DNA of 53,875 nt from NCBI GenBank assembly GCA_001983455.1, contig LJDB01000026.1, positions 1 to 53,875 of the forward strand, written 5' to 3'. Source of the stretch: Candidatus Epulonipiscium fishelsonii. GTDB lineage: Bacteria > Bacillota > Clostridia > Lachnospirales > Cellulosilyticaceae. The translations under genes and the position numbers were made by a program. The notes below the pieces were generated by a model that made no database searches, was not told the origin of the DNA, and saw only the letters and a list, made by a program, of their open reading frames with translations. Below, one piece after another: positions 1 through 7,454 of the stretch. Each line of letters opens with the position of its first letter. Position 1 is the first letter of the stretch.

Positions 1-157
1 CTAAGGGAGATTAGTAATAAAATATTTGACTAGTACGTCTGGTAAATTAAAAAAATAACTATACATCCCTTACTAGTGTATCCCTCGAAATTCCAGATAC
101 GTACAAACGCTTGGCTTTTTGTGGTAATATTTATTAGTGCAATGAATATTTATGCAA

Positions 158-203
158 ATAACAAATTTAGTCACGTTGTTCCTAAATCCGTTATTACGAA
201 TAA
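158..203 (-). repeat. Dispersed 42-bp hairpin repeat, copy A
   Basis: One copy of a short repeat found several times in the window. Read on the minus strand it contains AACGGATTTA, a central AACAACGTGAC and TAAATTTGTT. The first and last blocks are near-complementary, so the unit can fold as a hairpin of about 10 bp with a 13-nt loop. The mirrored copy lies at 53673-53718. Confidence 0.8.
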
Positions 204-285
204 GAGAAAAAGCTCAAAACGCTTTTTCCCTTATCATGAATAATAAGTGAGAAGGCTACTGGTCTGTTCTTCTTATTCTTGATAC

Positions 286-390
286 GAATTCTGAAGAGAA
301 GTTCTAATTAGGTGTAGGATATGAATTCTGAAGGTGTAAGACATGAAATTTGAAGGGAAGTTCTAATTATATGTAGGATATAAATTCTGG
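286..390 (+). repeat. Degenerate 37-bp tandem repeat in the left TIR
   Basis: Units begin at 286, 323, 345 and 382 with GAATTCTGAAG, GAATTCTGAAG, GAAATTTGAAG and AAATTCTGG. Full units are 37 bp and contain AAGTTCTAATTA followed by GTAGGATAT; the second is shortened to 22 bp. Four of the left/right TIR differences fall around the boundary of units two and three. No function recognised. Confidence 0.75.
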
Positions 391-516
391 TTAAAAAGGT
401 TATTATTAACTATACTAGAGACTTAAAAACTAGAGACTTAAAATTTCTTTAGGTTTATGGGCCTTGTTGCTACTTATCGTGAACAATTTACTTACAATTT
501 AAATTTTTTACATAAT

Positions 517-612
517 CTGTTTATAATCTCAAATGTACGATTATTAATAAGGTAACACTATGTTTAGGATAAATATCAAAGATTTAAATTTCTTGTAGAG
601 ATTATAAACAGT
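517..612. repeat. 14-bp perfect inverted repeat inside the left TIR
   Basis: CTGTTTATAATCTC at 517-530 is exactly complementary to GAGATTATAAACAG at 599-612, separated by 68 bases. It could form a cruciform or be a paired protein-binding site. Mirrored in the right TIR. Confidence 0.7.
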
Positions 613-725
613 GTTTATATTGAATTAAACTAAGGCCGTAATTTTCGCTGTAGTTTAAAACATAGCTTACTTTTTTAAATTTTTTTAATTCGTGATAGCA
701 GAAAAAGCACTTTTAGTTTTTCTTG

Positions 726-796
726 TTCGTGATAACGGTTTTAAGAACAACGTGACTGTTATACGTGACAACGGATTTAAGAACAACGTGACGGTT
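726..796 (+). repeat. Dispersed hairpin repeat, two tandem copies (B1, B2)
   Basis: Two successive units, each with CGTGA(T/C)AACGG, a TTTAAGAACAACGTGAC block and a short spacer, at about 726-760 and 762-796. They belong to the same family as the copies at 158, 16797, 22714 and 26243. A 65-codon open frame runs through them, but its protein would merely be the translated repeat. Confidence 0.8.
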
Positions 797-817
797 GTAT
801 TAGGGTTGTTAACCAGG

Positions 818-911
818 TGCTACTTATTGTTTCACGTATGCTCTACTACTTATTTTTTCACCTCTTGGCTACTTACTGTTCGTGAGTAATCTGCTACTTG
901 TTTTTTCACAT
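818..911 (+). repeat. Four iteron-like direct repeats in the left TIR
   Basis: Four degenerate 17-bp direct repeats of the form gCTACTTATTgTTTCAC have their first C at 820, 846, 869 and 894, giving spacings of 26, 23 and 25 bp. A fifth, isolated copy (TTGCTACTTATCGTGAAC) lies at about 468-485. Near-regular spacing of about two helical turns resembles binding-site arrays (iterons, transposase sites), but no protein is known to bind here. Confidence 0.65.
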
Positions 912-1142
912 GGGTTAACTGTTAAAGTATATACCTATATCGAACAAAATACAATTGGCAAAATACCCTAGTATATTTCTTCTCACTAGTGAATTACATC
1001 CTATATAATTGATATTACTCCAAAATGCATAATTATGCATGAATGTGCATTTTATATACACGATTAATTCTAATGGTTGCCTACAATATTACATTGCCAT
1101 TTATATTGAAGTACTAAAATGTTTAACTAACACAAATGGTTA

Positions 1143-1521
1143 AATATATGTTATTATATACGTAGCATTTATTATATTTACAAGGAGAAATTTATCTAAC
1201 AATAGCAAGAATACTCCCGCCTGGCGGTGAGATGAATTGCTTATAATCTGTTGCATATACTAATCTAAGATGATATACTCAATAATAATATTATGCCAGA
1301 TGAATGGGAACATTATAAAAACCATATAGAAGTATGTAAGAACCATAGGAACTATGGGGATAGCTCAGGGATACTTAGTAGAATAGTGCTATTGACTGAG
1401 AAGCTACCACTTCTACAAGTGTGAGTAGTTCACTTTATACATGATCCTGAAGGACACTATACGGAAATTCTTAATAAAAGACGCTTTGAAATAAATTAAA
1501 CAAAAGAGAGGACAAATTTTT
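1143..1521. other. Gene-free stretch between left TIR and first gene
   Basis: About 380 bases without a credible protein gene. The middle part holds the IS200/IS605-type right end described separately. The last 60 bases are AT-rich and end in an AGAGAGG ribosome-binding site for the LUD-domain gene. I see no strong promoter. Confidence 0.6.
1200..1433 (+). mobile_element. Orphan IS200/IS605-family right end (omega-RNA-like)
   Basis: The stretch ends in CTACCACTT, a short loop and AAGTGTGAGTAG followed by TTCAC, preceded by GACTGAGAAG and ATAGCTCAGGGATACT. This ordered series matches what I recall of IS200/IS605 (tnpB) right ends, where the 3' part of tnpB overlaps the guide (omega) RNA. A CCATAG-GAA-CTATGG hairpin lies at 1343-1357. 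No tnpA or tnpB frame remains upstream; the TIR begins instead, so the element looks truncated by whatever placed the TIR here. The family call comes from memory of the consensus. Confidence 0.55.
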
Positions 1522-2163
1522 ATGGAAAGAAATATTCCAAAATATAAAAGATATGATTTATTAGGACCAACTGTTGTAAAAGCTCTAGAAAAACGTCATT
1601 TTGAGGCTTATTATTGCAAAACAAAAGAAGAAGCAAAGGAGCAAGTATTAAGTTTAATCCCAGAAACTGATGTTGTTTCTTGGGGAGGATCAATGACTTT
1701 AAGTGCAGTAGGAATAATAGATGCAGTAATAAAAAGAAATCCTTGTATTAATAGAGATGATGCTACAACACCAGAAGAAGCTGCAAAAAAACTGAGAGAA
1801 GCATTTTCTTGCGACACATATTTATTAAGTTCAAACGCTATTTCTGAAGATGGACAACTTTATAATATTGATGGTGCTGGAAATAGAGTGGCGGCTTTAT
1901 CATTTGGACCAAATAGTGTCATTGTAGTTGCAGGTATGAATAAAGTTGTACAAACATTGGAGGATGCTTTTAGCAGAGCAAAAACAATTGCAGCTCCTAT
2001 CAATGCACAACGATTTGACCTTAAAACTCCTTGCAAGTCATCAGGTAATTGTGTGGATTGCTTAAGTCCAGACTCTATTTGTGTATCTTTAGTAAATACT
2101 CGTATGTCCCGACCTCCAAAACGTATTAAAGTTGTTTTAATTGGAGAAGAATTTGGATTTTAA
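1522..2163 (+). CDS. LUD-domain (LutC/YkgG-like, DUF162) protein
   Basis: A 213-residue protein of the LUD family, whose best-known members LutB and LutC belong to the lactate-oxidising LutABC complex. The N-terminal half has the family pattern with SWGGSMTL near residue 55 and an AIS/DG segment near 105; a Cys-rich stretch (PCKSSGNCVDC...C, about residues 171-188) could bind metal or an Fe-S cluster. No lutA or lutB is adjacent, so a role in lactate oxidation is unproven; stand-alone LUD proteins of this size are common in Clostridia and largely uncharacterised. ATG start with AGAGAGG upstream. Cytosolic, no signal peptide. Confidence 0.8.
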   Translation: MERNIPKYKRYDLLGPTVVKALEKRHFEAYYCKTKEEAKEQVLSLIPETDVVSWGGSMTLSAVGIIDAVIKRNPCINRDDATTPEEAAKKLREAFSCDTYLLSSNAISEDGQLYNIDGAGNRVAALSFGPNSVIVVAGMNKVVQTLEDAFSRAKTIAAPINAQRFDLKTPCKSSGNCVDCLSPDSICVSLVNTRMSRPPKRIKVVLIGEEFGF

Positions 2164-2209
2164 TAAGAATTCCCCCTATCGTGGGGGGGTATAATATAAG
2201 GAAAGAAAA

Positions 2210-2911
2210 ATGCGATTAGATAAATATTTAAGCCATATAGGTATTGGCACTAGAACAGAAGTTAAAAAAATTGTAAGCGAAAATAGGGTACGAGTTAATG
2301 AAAAGGTAGTAAATAAACCAAATATAAATGTAAATTCAAATATTGACAAAGTATACTTAAACAATAAACTTTTGGAGTATAAAGAATTTTATTACTTCAT
2401 ACTAAATAAACCTCAAGGTGTTATAACTGCAACAGAAGACAATACTCATAAAACTGTAATGGATTTATTAAAATGTGAAGATAAAAATAAAAATTTATCT
2501 CCTGTTGGTAGACTTGATAAAGATACGGAAGGACTACTTATTTTAACAAATGATGGACAACTGTCACATAATTTACTTTCTCCAAAGAAGCATGTATCAA
2601 AAACATATTATTTGAAGTTTGTAGGAAATGTTGTACCAGATGCTATAGAAAAATTTAAAGATGGTATAGAATTTAAAGACGGTACAAGATGTCTTCCTGC
2701 TAAGTTAGAATTTATAGATAAAGATGAGTGTTTAGTTACAATTGAAGAAGGAAAGTTTCACCAAGTAAAACGAATGATGCATAATATCGGTGGTGAAGTG
2801 GTATATTTAAAACGAATTCAATTTAACAACTTGAAATTACCTAGCGATTTGAATCTTGGAGAATATAGAGAGCTAACAAATGAGGAACTAAATTTAATAT
2901 TAAACAGCTAA
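2210..2911 (+). CDS. RsuA/RluB-type pseudouridine synthase
   Basis: A 233-residue rRNA pseudouridine synthase. An N-terminal S4 RNA-binding domain (MRLDKYLSHIGIGTR, residues 1-15 onward) is followed by the catalytic domain with GRLDKDTEGLLILTNDG near residues 100-117; the Asp of RLD is the family's catalytic residue. It converts specific uridines of 16S or 23S rRNA to pseudouridine. The length fits the RsuA group better than the longer RluB proteins, but I cannot assign the target site. It starts 46 bases after the LUD gene stop with AAGGAAAG as ribosome-binding site, so the two may be co-transcribed. Confidence 0.9.
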   Translation: MRLDKYLSHIGIGTRTEVKKIVSENRVRVNEKVVNKPNINVNSNIDKVYLNNKLLEYKEFYYFILNKPQGVITATEDNTHKTVMDLLKCEDKNKNLSPVGRLDKDTEGLLILTNDGQLSHNLLSPKKHVSKTYYLKFVGNVVPDAIEKFKDGIEFKDGTRCLPAKLEFIDKDECLVTIEEGKFHQVKRMMHNIGGEVVYLKRIQFNNLKLPSDLNLGEYRELTNEELNLILNS

Positions 2912-2986
2912 AACGTATAAGTATTTATATGTCCACCCTAAATAGTAATTGTTGTTCTATTGATTTTATTATGAAAATATGATTTA

Positions 2987-3001
2987 ATATAATTATTATT
3001 A
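2987..3001 (+). promoter_or_regulatory. Candidate PerR box upstream of perR
   Basis: ATATAATTATTATTA matches the Bacillus PerR box TTATAATNATTATAA at 12 of 14 defined positions and lies just ahead of the ribosome-binding site of the perR-like gene, as expected for autoregulation. The region is very AT-rich, so chance similarity is possible. Confidence 0.4.
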
Positions 3002-3016
3002 TATAGGAGTGGTTAA

Positions 3017-3442
3017 ATGCTAGTAACTAGAGAACTACTTAAGCAAAAAAATCTCAAGGCTACCCCTCAACGGCTTGCAATTTTTCAAGTGCTTAAAAAC
3101 ACAACAGCTCATCCGAGTGCAGAAACAATTTATTTTTCACTAAATAAAACTCATCCAACAATGAGTTTTGCAACTGTATACAAGACTTTAGGAGCCTTAG
3201 TTAATTCTAATTTAGTTCAACAAATAAACGTAGGAGAAAATTCTTTTAGGTATGATGCAAATGTTTTGCCTCATCCACATATTATATGTAACAATTGTAA
3301 TGAAGTGCATGATTTGTATTTAGACTTTGTAGATGAAATTTTTAGTAAAGTTCAAAAAGAGACAGATTTTAAATTATCGCACCAAAAGTTATATTTTTAT
3401 GGAACGTGTACAAAATGTCAAAGCAAAGAACTTTCAAACTAA
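3017..3442 (+). CDS. perR: Fur-family peroxide regulator (PerR type)
   Basis: A 141-residue Fur-family repressor: winged helix (residues about 1-75) then a metal-binding dimerisation domain. The five PerR regulatory ligands are all present at a constant offset of -5 from Bacillus subtilis PerR: His32, Asp80, His86, His88 and Asp99 (B. subtilis 37, 85, 91, 93, 104). The structural zinc site is also complete: Cys91 and Cys94 (CNNC) and a C-terminal CTKC. Asp99, rather than the Glu of Fur, favours PerR. Such proteins sense peroxide by iron-catalysed oxidation of the His ligands. Ribosome-binding site AGGAGTGG precedes the ATG. Confidence 0.87.
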   Translation: MLVTRELLKQKNLKATPQRLAIFQVLKNTTAHPSAETIYFSLNKTHPTMSFATVYKTLGALVNSNLVQQINVGENSFRYDANVLPHPHIICNNCNEVHDLYLDFVDEIFSKVQKETDFKLSHQKLYFYGTCTKCQSKELSN

Positions 3443-3767
3443 TTAAATTTCATTGAAAAGGCGAACAAAGTTCGCCAAATGTTAATTGTGTATAGCTGCA
3501 ACCACTATAAATTTTATAAGCCATAGTTGTTTTTTAGTTTTAAAATTTTTTACATATAAATTAATTAAAGCATAGGGCATAAAGCTCATTCATTTAGGAG
3601 TGGGATATAAGCCCTATTATTTTTCTAAAAATCAATTTATGGAAGCTATCAATATTGTAAAATAGTCGAGGAGCTATCAAATATTATCTATAAAAATATA
3701 CAAAAGTGAATATATAATAATGTAGTAAAGTTTTTATTTGAACTTATATAATTGAAAGGAGGAAATT
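3443..3767. other. 325-base gap between perR and the GGDEF gene
   Basis: No protein gene seen. A small hairpin (GGCGAAC-aaa-GTTCGCC, 3460-3476) lies right after perR but lacks a good T-run. A larger foldable block at about 3568-3617 is described separately. The last 60 bases are AT-rich and carry AAAGGAGG before the GGDEF start. Confidence 0.6.
3568..3660 (+). promoter_or_regulatory. Structured leader, weakly GEMM (c-di-GMP-I)-like
   Basis: AGGGC (3572-3576) can pair with GCCCT (3611-3615), enclosing CATTC-ATTTAG-GAGTG and a GGGATATAAGCC segment. The arrangement resembles the 5' half of the c-di-GMP-I riboswitch (hairpin then GGGACGCAAAGCC), and the downstream gene has a c-di-GMP-making GGDEF domain. 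The most conserved core (ACGCAAA) is altered to ATATAA and the second half is only loosely matched (ATGGAAGCTA near 3639), so this may be a degenerate switch, another RNA or just a terminator. Confidence 0.25.
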
Positions 3768-5474
3768 ATGAGTAGAAAAGGAAGCATAAAATCGCAACTA
3801 GTAATTTTAATGGTAATTATATTACTTGGTATGGCCTTTAGTTTTATAAATCAAATAAAGGAGTTATCTGTTGTTTTAAATGAAGAAAAAACTTTTTTAA
3901 ATAAAGAAATATCAGATGAAGTAATGAAATATGTAAATGCTGAAGTGCAAGATATATTAATGAGTATATCAACTTATATAACCAATTTGGAAGAAGAAAT
4001 CGATAAAAACATGTTGAATTGTGCATTATGGATTAAAGAGATAGACACTTTAAAAGGCGATTTAACTATGGATGACATAAACTATATACATAATTTGACT
4101 AACATGTCTGATATATATGTTTCAGATGAAAATGGAGTATTTATTTATTCAACAGAAGAAGAAGCTTTTGGATTAAGTATTTATGATATTGATCCAGCTT
4201 ATAAAAAAATAATGGATGAAGAAGTTGCGTATATGCCATCTGATTTTAGACTGAAAATTATAAATCAATCTATATTTAAATTTACTACAATTGCACGTCC
4301 AGATGGAAGAGGTTTAATACAGACTGGATATGATTCAGATAATCTAGAAAATTCACTCAATGCATTTATTAGTGAATTAAATGGAATAGAGGAATTATAT
4401 TTAGTTGATAAAAATAATATTATCTTAACTCAAAATACAATAGATAATGTAGTACCTTCTCACTCAAAAGGTACAGAGATAAATAATAGAGAAGTAAAAA
4501 CTGCTTTTGATTTAAAAACCTCTGCGATTAAACTTACGGAAGATTTATTTGAAGTAATTGTTCCAATCAAAGATAGAGATGGTAATATGAAATACGCTTT
4601 ATATGCTAAAATCAACGCTAACCCTTATATGTCTATATTAGACACGATAGATAAACCTCTTGAAGTTATAACGTTAGAATTAGAAAGAATTACAAATCAA
4701 ATCATAATTAATACATTAATAGTTATTTTAATTTTAGTTATATTTATACCAGCTATGGTAAGCTTATGTCTGCGACCCATTAAACTTTTTGAAAAACAGT
4801 TAAAAGCTATTGTTAATAAAACCAGTACCAACGAAAAAATTTTATTATATGAATCCACTTTTTTAAGCTCTGAACTTGTTGGGTTAAGATCTGCAATACA
4901 AGCTATTATAGCTAAAAATGATCTTTTCTTTAAAAAGCAAATTGAGAAAGATGGGCTATCTGGTTTGTACAATAAAGTGACTACAGAGAAACGTATATCG
5001 GAATATTTAGAAAACGGTGGAGAAGGAATTCTATTTATGATAGACGTAGATAATTTCAAAGGGGTAAATGATAATTTAGGCCATGACTTTGGAGATTATG
5101 TTATAAAAGACGTAGCATATAAATTAAATTCTGTATTTATGTATAATGATATAATTGGACGAATTGGCGGAGATGAATTTATGGTATTTATTAAAAATAA
5201 AAATATTAATATTGAAGCAAAAGGTATGCAATTATGTAATGCAATCGCTACAACATATTCTGAAAAAGATGTTGAAGTATTTGTATCAGCTAGTGTTGGA
5301 ATTGCCATAGCAACAGAAGCCGATATTAATTTTAAGGAATTGTATCTAAGTGCAGATGCTGCAATGTATGAATCTAAAAAAGCTGGTAAAAACAAATTTA
5401 CTATAAACTATGATGTGATATCTGATTATGAAATTATGCAAGAATTAAAACATAGAAATTCCTTTAAAAGATAG
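3768..5474 (+). CDS. Membrane sensor diguanylate cyclase (GGDEF)
   Basis: A 568-residue membrane protein. TM1 at about residues 10-28 and TM2 at about 313-337 enclose a 280-residue extracytoplasmic sensor region that looks like a Cache-type ligand-binding module. A short linker and a C-terminal GGDEF domain (about residues 395-555) follow, with intact GGDEF near residue 467 preceded by R-I. It should make cyclic di-GMP from two GTP. The usual inhibitory site RxxD is MYND here, so feedback inhibition by product is probably lost. Strong AAAGGAGG before the ATG. The stop codon sits within a terminator, so the gene is transcribed alone or as the last gene. Confidence 0.9.
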   Translation: MSRKGSIKSQLVILMVIILLGMAFSFINQIKELSVVLNEEKTFLNKEISDEVMKYVNAEVQDILMSISTYITNLEEEIDKNMLNCALWIKEIDTLKGDLTMDDINYIHNLTNMSDIYVSDENGVFIYSTEEEAFGLSIYDIDPAYKKIMDEEVAYMPSDFRLKIINQSIFKFTTIARPDGRGLIQTGYDSDNLENSLNAFISELNGIEELYLVDKNNIILTQNTIDNVVPSHSKGTEINNREVKTAFDLKTSAIKLTEDLFEVIVPIKDRDGNMKYALYAKINANPYMSILDTIDKPLEVITLELERITNQIIINTLIVILILVIFIPAMVSLCLRPIKLFEKQLKAIVNKTSTNEKILLYESTFLSSELVGLRSAIQAIIAKNDLFFKKQIEKDGLSGLYNKVTTEKRISEYLENGGEGILFMIDVDNFKGVNDNLGHDFGDYVIKDVAYKLNSVFMYNDIIGRIGGDEFMVFIKNKNINIEAKGMQLCNAIATTYSEKDVEVFVSASVGIAIATEADINFKELYLSADAAMYESKKAGKNKFTINYDVISDYEIMQELKHRNSFKR

Positions 5475-5496
5475 GCTTCAAGCCTATCTTTTTTTT
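5469..5496 (+). terminator. Rho-independent terminator after the GGDEF gene
   Basis: AGATAGGCT (5469-5477) pairs with AGCCTATCT (5481-5489) around a TCA loop and is followed by eight T. The gene's stop codon lies in the left arm. Confidence 0.9.
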
Positions 5497-5555
5497 GCGA
5501 TCTTAAAGTCAGCTTATTCTCTCATTTGTTATGTTTTTAACTATAATTAAATGTT

Positions 5556-5584
5556 ATGACAATATTCTTTTTATATATTATACA
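5556..5584 (+). promoter_or_regulatory. Candidate promoter of the tricarboxylate operon
   Basis: ATGACA (5556-5561) and TATACA (5579-5584) are spaced by 17 bases and lie 70 bases before the rraA-like start. The match is fair in a very AT-rich region. A LysR-type regulator is encoded downstream in the same cluster. Confidence 0.4.
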
Positions 5585-5653
5585 AAACAGAGTTTGTATT
5601 GTAAAATATATATATACTAAATATTAAATTTTAAATATTAAAGAGATGATGAC

Positions 5654-6280
5654 ATGAGAGAAATAGATAAAATTTTGATAGACAAACTGAGAACATTTTC
5701 AACTTGTGAGCTTTGCGATGGACTAGGGATATATAGTGAAAATGCGGTAATGGACTATGATATTAAGCCAATGGTTACAACAAAAAAAATTGTAGGTCCT
5801 GCTTTTACTATAAAAGTTCCTTTTGGAGAAGGTTCACTTGTCGCAGACGCAATTGAACAAGTTAAAGAGGGAGAAGTTTTAGTAATAGCAGGAAATGGCA
5901 ATTTAAAAAGCTCGTATTGGGGTGACCATAGAGGCATTTGTGCAAAGATGCAAAAAGCTGAGGGAGTTGTAATTGACGGAGCATTTCGTGATATAGACGA
6001 TTGTAAAGAAGTTGGATTCCCTGTTTATGCAAAAGGTGTAATACCCAAGACTGCTGGAAAAACTGGTGCAGGCGAGTTGCAAGTGAGTGTATCTTGTGGA
6101 GGAATAGTTGTAAACCCAGGTGATATTGTTGTTGGAGATAGAAATGGAGTAATTGTTATTCCTATCGAAAAAGTAGAAGATGCCATTTTGAAAGCTCAAG
6201 CCAAAATTACAGCTCAACAAAATACAATACGTATTATGGAACAAACTAATAAAGTAATTACCAAAATCAAAGTTTTTTAA
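5654..6280 (+). CDS. RraA-family aldolase / oxaloacetate decarboxylase-like
   Basis: A 208-residue member of the RraA / 4-hydroxy-4-methyl-2-oxoglutarate aldolase family. GDHRGICAKMQKAEGVVIDG followed by a FRD motif (about residues 95-116) gives the Gly-Asp and Arg-Asp residues that bind divalent metal and pyruvate or oxaloacetate. Known members cleave 4-hydroxy-4-methyl- or 4-carboxy-4-hydroxy-2-oxo acids to pyruvate and a second oxo acid, or decarboxylate oxaloacetate; the RNase E-inhibiting RraA is an offshoot. First gene of a run with isocitrate dehydrogenase and two aconitases (13-base gap to the next), so a central-carboxylate substrate is likely. Cytosolic. Confidence 0.82.
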   Translation: MREIDKILIDKLRTFSTCELCDGLGIYSENAVMDYDIKPMVTTKKIVGPAFTIKVPFGEGSLVADAIEQVKEGEVLVIAGNGNLKSSYWGDHRGICAKMQKAEGVVIDGAFRDIDDCKEVGFPVYAKGVIPKTAGKTGAGELQVSVSCGGIVVNPGDIVVGDRNGVIVIPIEKVEDAILKAQAKITAQQNTIRIMEQTNKVITKIKVF

Positions 6281-6293
6281 AGGAGATGTAGAT

Positions 6294-7454
6294 ATGGAAA
6301 ATATTAAAGTTGCTCAAGAGAAGTTTGCGGACTTAATTCAATCAGATTTTAAAAGAATAGAAAGGATGAAAGAAGATACTAAGGTAACAGATTTTTCAAA
6401 AGTACCTGAAATTATTGTAGGGATACTTCCTGGAGATGGTATTGGACCAATAATAATGAAGGAGGCTATAAGAGTAGCAGAAGAACTCCTAAAAAATGAA
6501 ATTGCTAGTGGTAAAATAAAGTTTAGACAAATTGATGGAATGCAAATTGAAGATAGAGTTGCCAAGATGGAAAGTCTGCCTTCAGATGTATTTGAAGAAA
6601 TTAAAAAATGCCACGTTTTAATAAAAGGACCAATGGTTACACCAAGAGCAGGAGAAGGATTGCCAAACTTAATTTCCGCAAACAGCTTACTACGTCGTGG
6701 ACTAGAACTTTTTGCAGCTGTTAGACCTATTAAAATACCAGAAAAAAATATTGACTGGACGTTTTTTAGAGAAAACATAGAAGGTGAATATATTTGGGGA
6801 AATAAAGGAATACAAGTGAACGAAGATTTAGCTATAGACTTCAAAGTACAAACTAAACAAGGCTCTGAAAGAATAGCAAAAGCTGCTTTTGAATTTGCAC
6901 GCAAAAACGGAAAGAAAAATGTAACGATTATCACTAAAGCAAATATTGTAAAATTGGCAGACGGAAACTTTATTGAAGCCGTGCGTCGTGTTGGTAAAGA
7001 ATATCCTGAAGTTGAAATCCAAGAACGTTTAGTAGATGCTTTTTGTGCTAAAATGCTAGACGGAGAATTTAACGAAGGCATTGAAGTTATTGTGTTACCA
7101 AACTTGTATGGAGATATAGTAACAGATATTGCGGCAGAACACCAAGGTGGACTTGGAACAGCATCTTCATCAAATATTGGTAATAGATATGCTTTATTTG
7201 AAGCAATACACGGAACAGCACCATTTTTGATGAACAACGGTAGAGGAGAATATGCTGACCCATGTAGTTTAATTCGAGCTGTTGGCATGATGATGGCACA
7301 TATTGGATATGCGGATAGGAAAGAAAAACTAGATAAAGCTTTGGATATTTGTACTGTAACTGAAAGAAAGGTTGTTTTGACTACGTTTGTAGAAGATGCT
7401 AGTGCTAAAGAATTTACAGACTATTTAATTGAAACAATAAAAGGGCTTGAATAA
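6294..7454 (+). CDS. Isocitrate dehydrogenase-type beta-decarboxylating dehydrogenase
   Basis: A 386-residue member of the isocitrate/isopropylmalate dehydrogenase family. The substrate loop reads SANSLLRR with Ser128, Asn130 and Arg134 in the S-x-N-x-x-L-R pattern that contacts isocitrate, unlike isopropylmalate enzymes. Also present are FFRENIEGEY (catalytic Tyr), ITKANIVK (catalytic Lys), the metal-binding Asp residues in DAFCAKML and GDIVTD, and the nucleotide-binding HGTAP. Likely reaction: isocitrate to 2-oxoglutarate plus CO2; NAD or NADP preference is not decided. AGGAGATG precedes the ATG. Its stop overlaps the next gene's start by one base (TAATG), implying translational coupling. 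Confidence 0.85.
   Translation: MENIKVAQEKFADLIQSDFKRIERMKEDTKVTDFSKVPEIIVGILPGDGIGPIIMKEAIRVAEELLKNEIASGKIKFRQIDGMQIEDRVAKMESLPSDVFEEIKKCHVLIKGPMVTPRAGEGLPNLISANSLLRRGLELFAAVRPIKIPEKNIDWTFFRENIEGEYIWGNKGIQVNEDLAIDFKVQTKQGSERIAKAAFEFARKNGKKNVTIITKANIVKLADGNFIEAVRRVGKEYPEVEIQERLVDAFCAKMLDGEFNEGIEVIVLPNLYGDIVTDIAAEHQGGLGTASSSNIGNRYALFEAIHGTAPFLMNNGRGEYADPCSLIRAVGMMMAHIGYADRKEKLDKALDICTVTERKVVLTTFVEDASAKEFTDYLIETIKGLE

Larger units (their letters stand above)
1..1142. repeat. Left copy of 1.14-kb terminal inverted repeat
   Basis: Base i of this stretch is complementary to base 53876-i, so it is an inverted copy of the right end of the window. The alignment runs without gaps to base 1142 and fails at 1143. 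By reading I count about 11 substitutions: four near 335-346, one near 792 and the rest between about 1012 and 1130; the outer 330 bases are identical. No protein gene is credible inside. It is a mosaic of smaller repeats, listed separately. The outer limit is not visible because the window stops here, so the element may be longer. Confidence 0.97.

Noticed and set aside
692..889. 65-codon open frame in the left TIR, repeated in the right TIR at 52987-53184
   Set aside because: It is the translated dispersed hairpin repeat and iteron-like array, with no ribosome-binding site; presence in both ends simply reflects the inverted repeat.
1..1142. TIR as an assembly fold-back artefact
   Set aside because: About 11 substitutions separate the copies and the inner flanks differ, which a simple fold-back would not give; not fully excluded without reads.
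5654..6280. Naming the RraA-like gene as the RNase E inhibitor rraA
   Set aside because: Retention of the GDHR and FRD metal/substrate motifs and the metabolic neighbours favour an aldolase or decarboxylase.
6338..7288. 316-codon frame on the minus strand opposite the isocitrate dehydrogenase gene
   Set aside because: Shadow of a strongly supported gene: no ribosome-binding site, odd Ser/Pro-rich composition, no family pattern.
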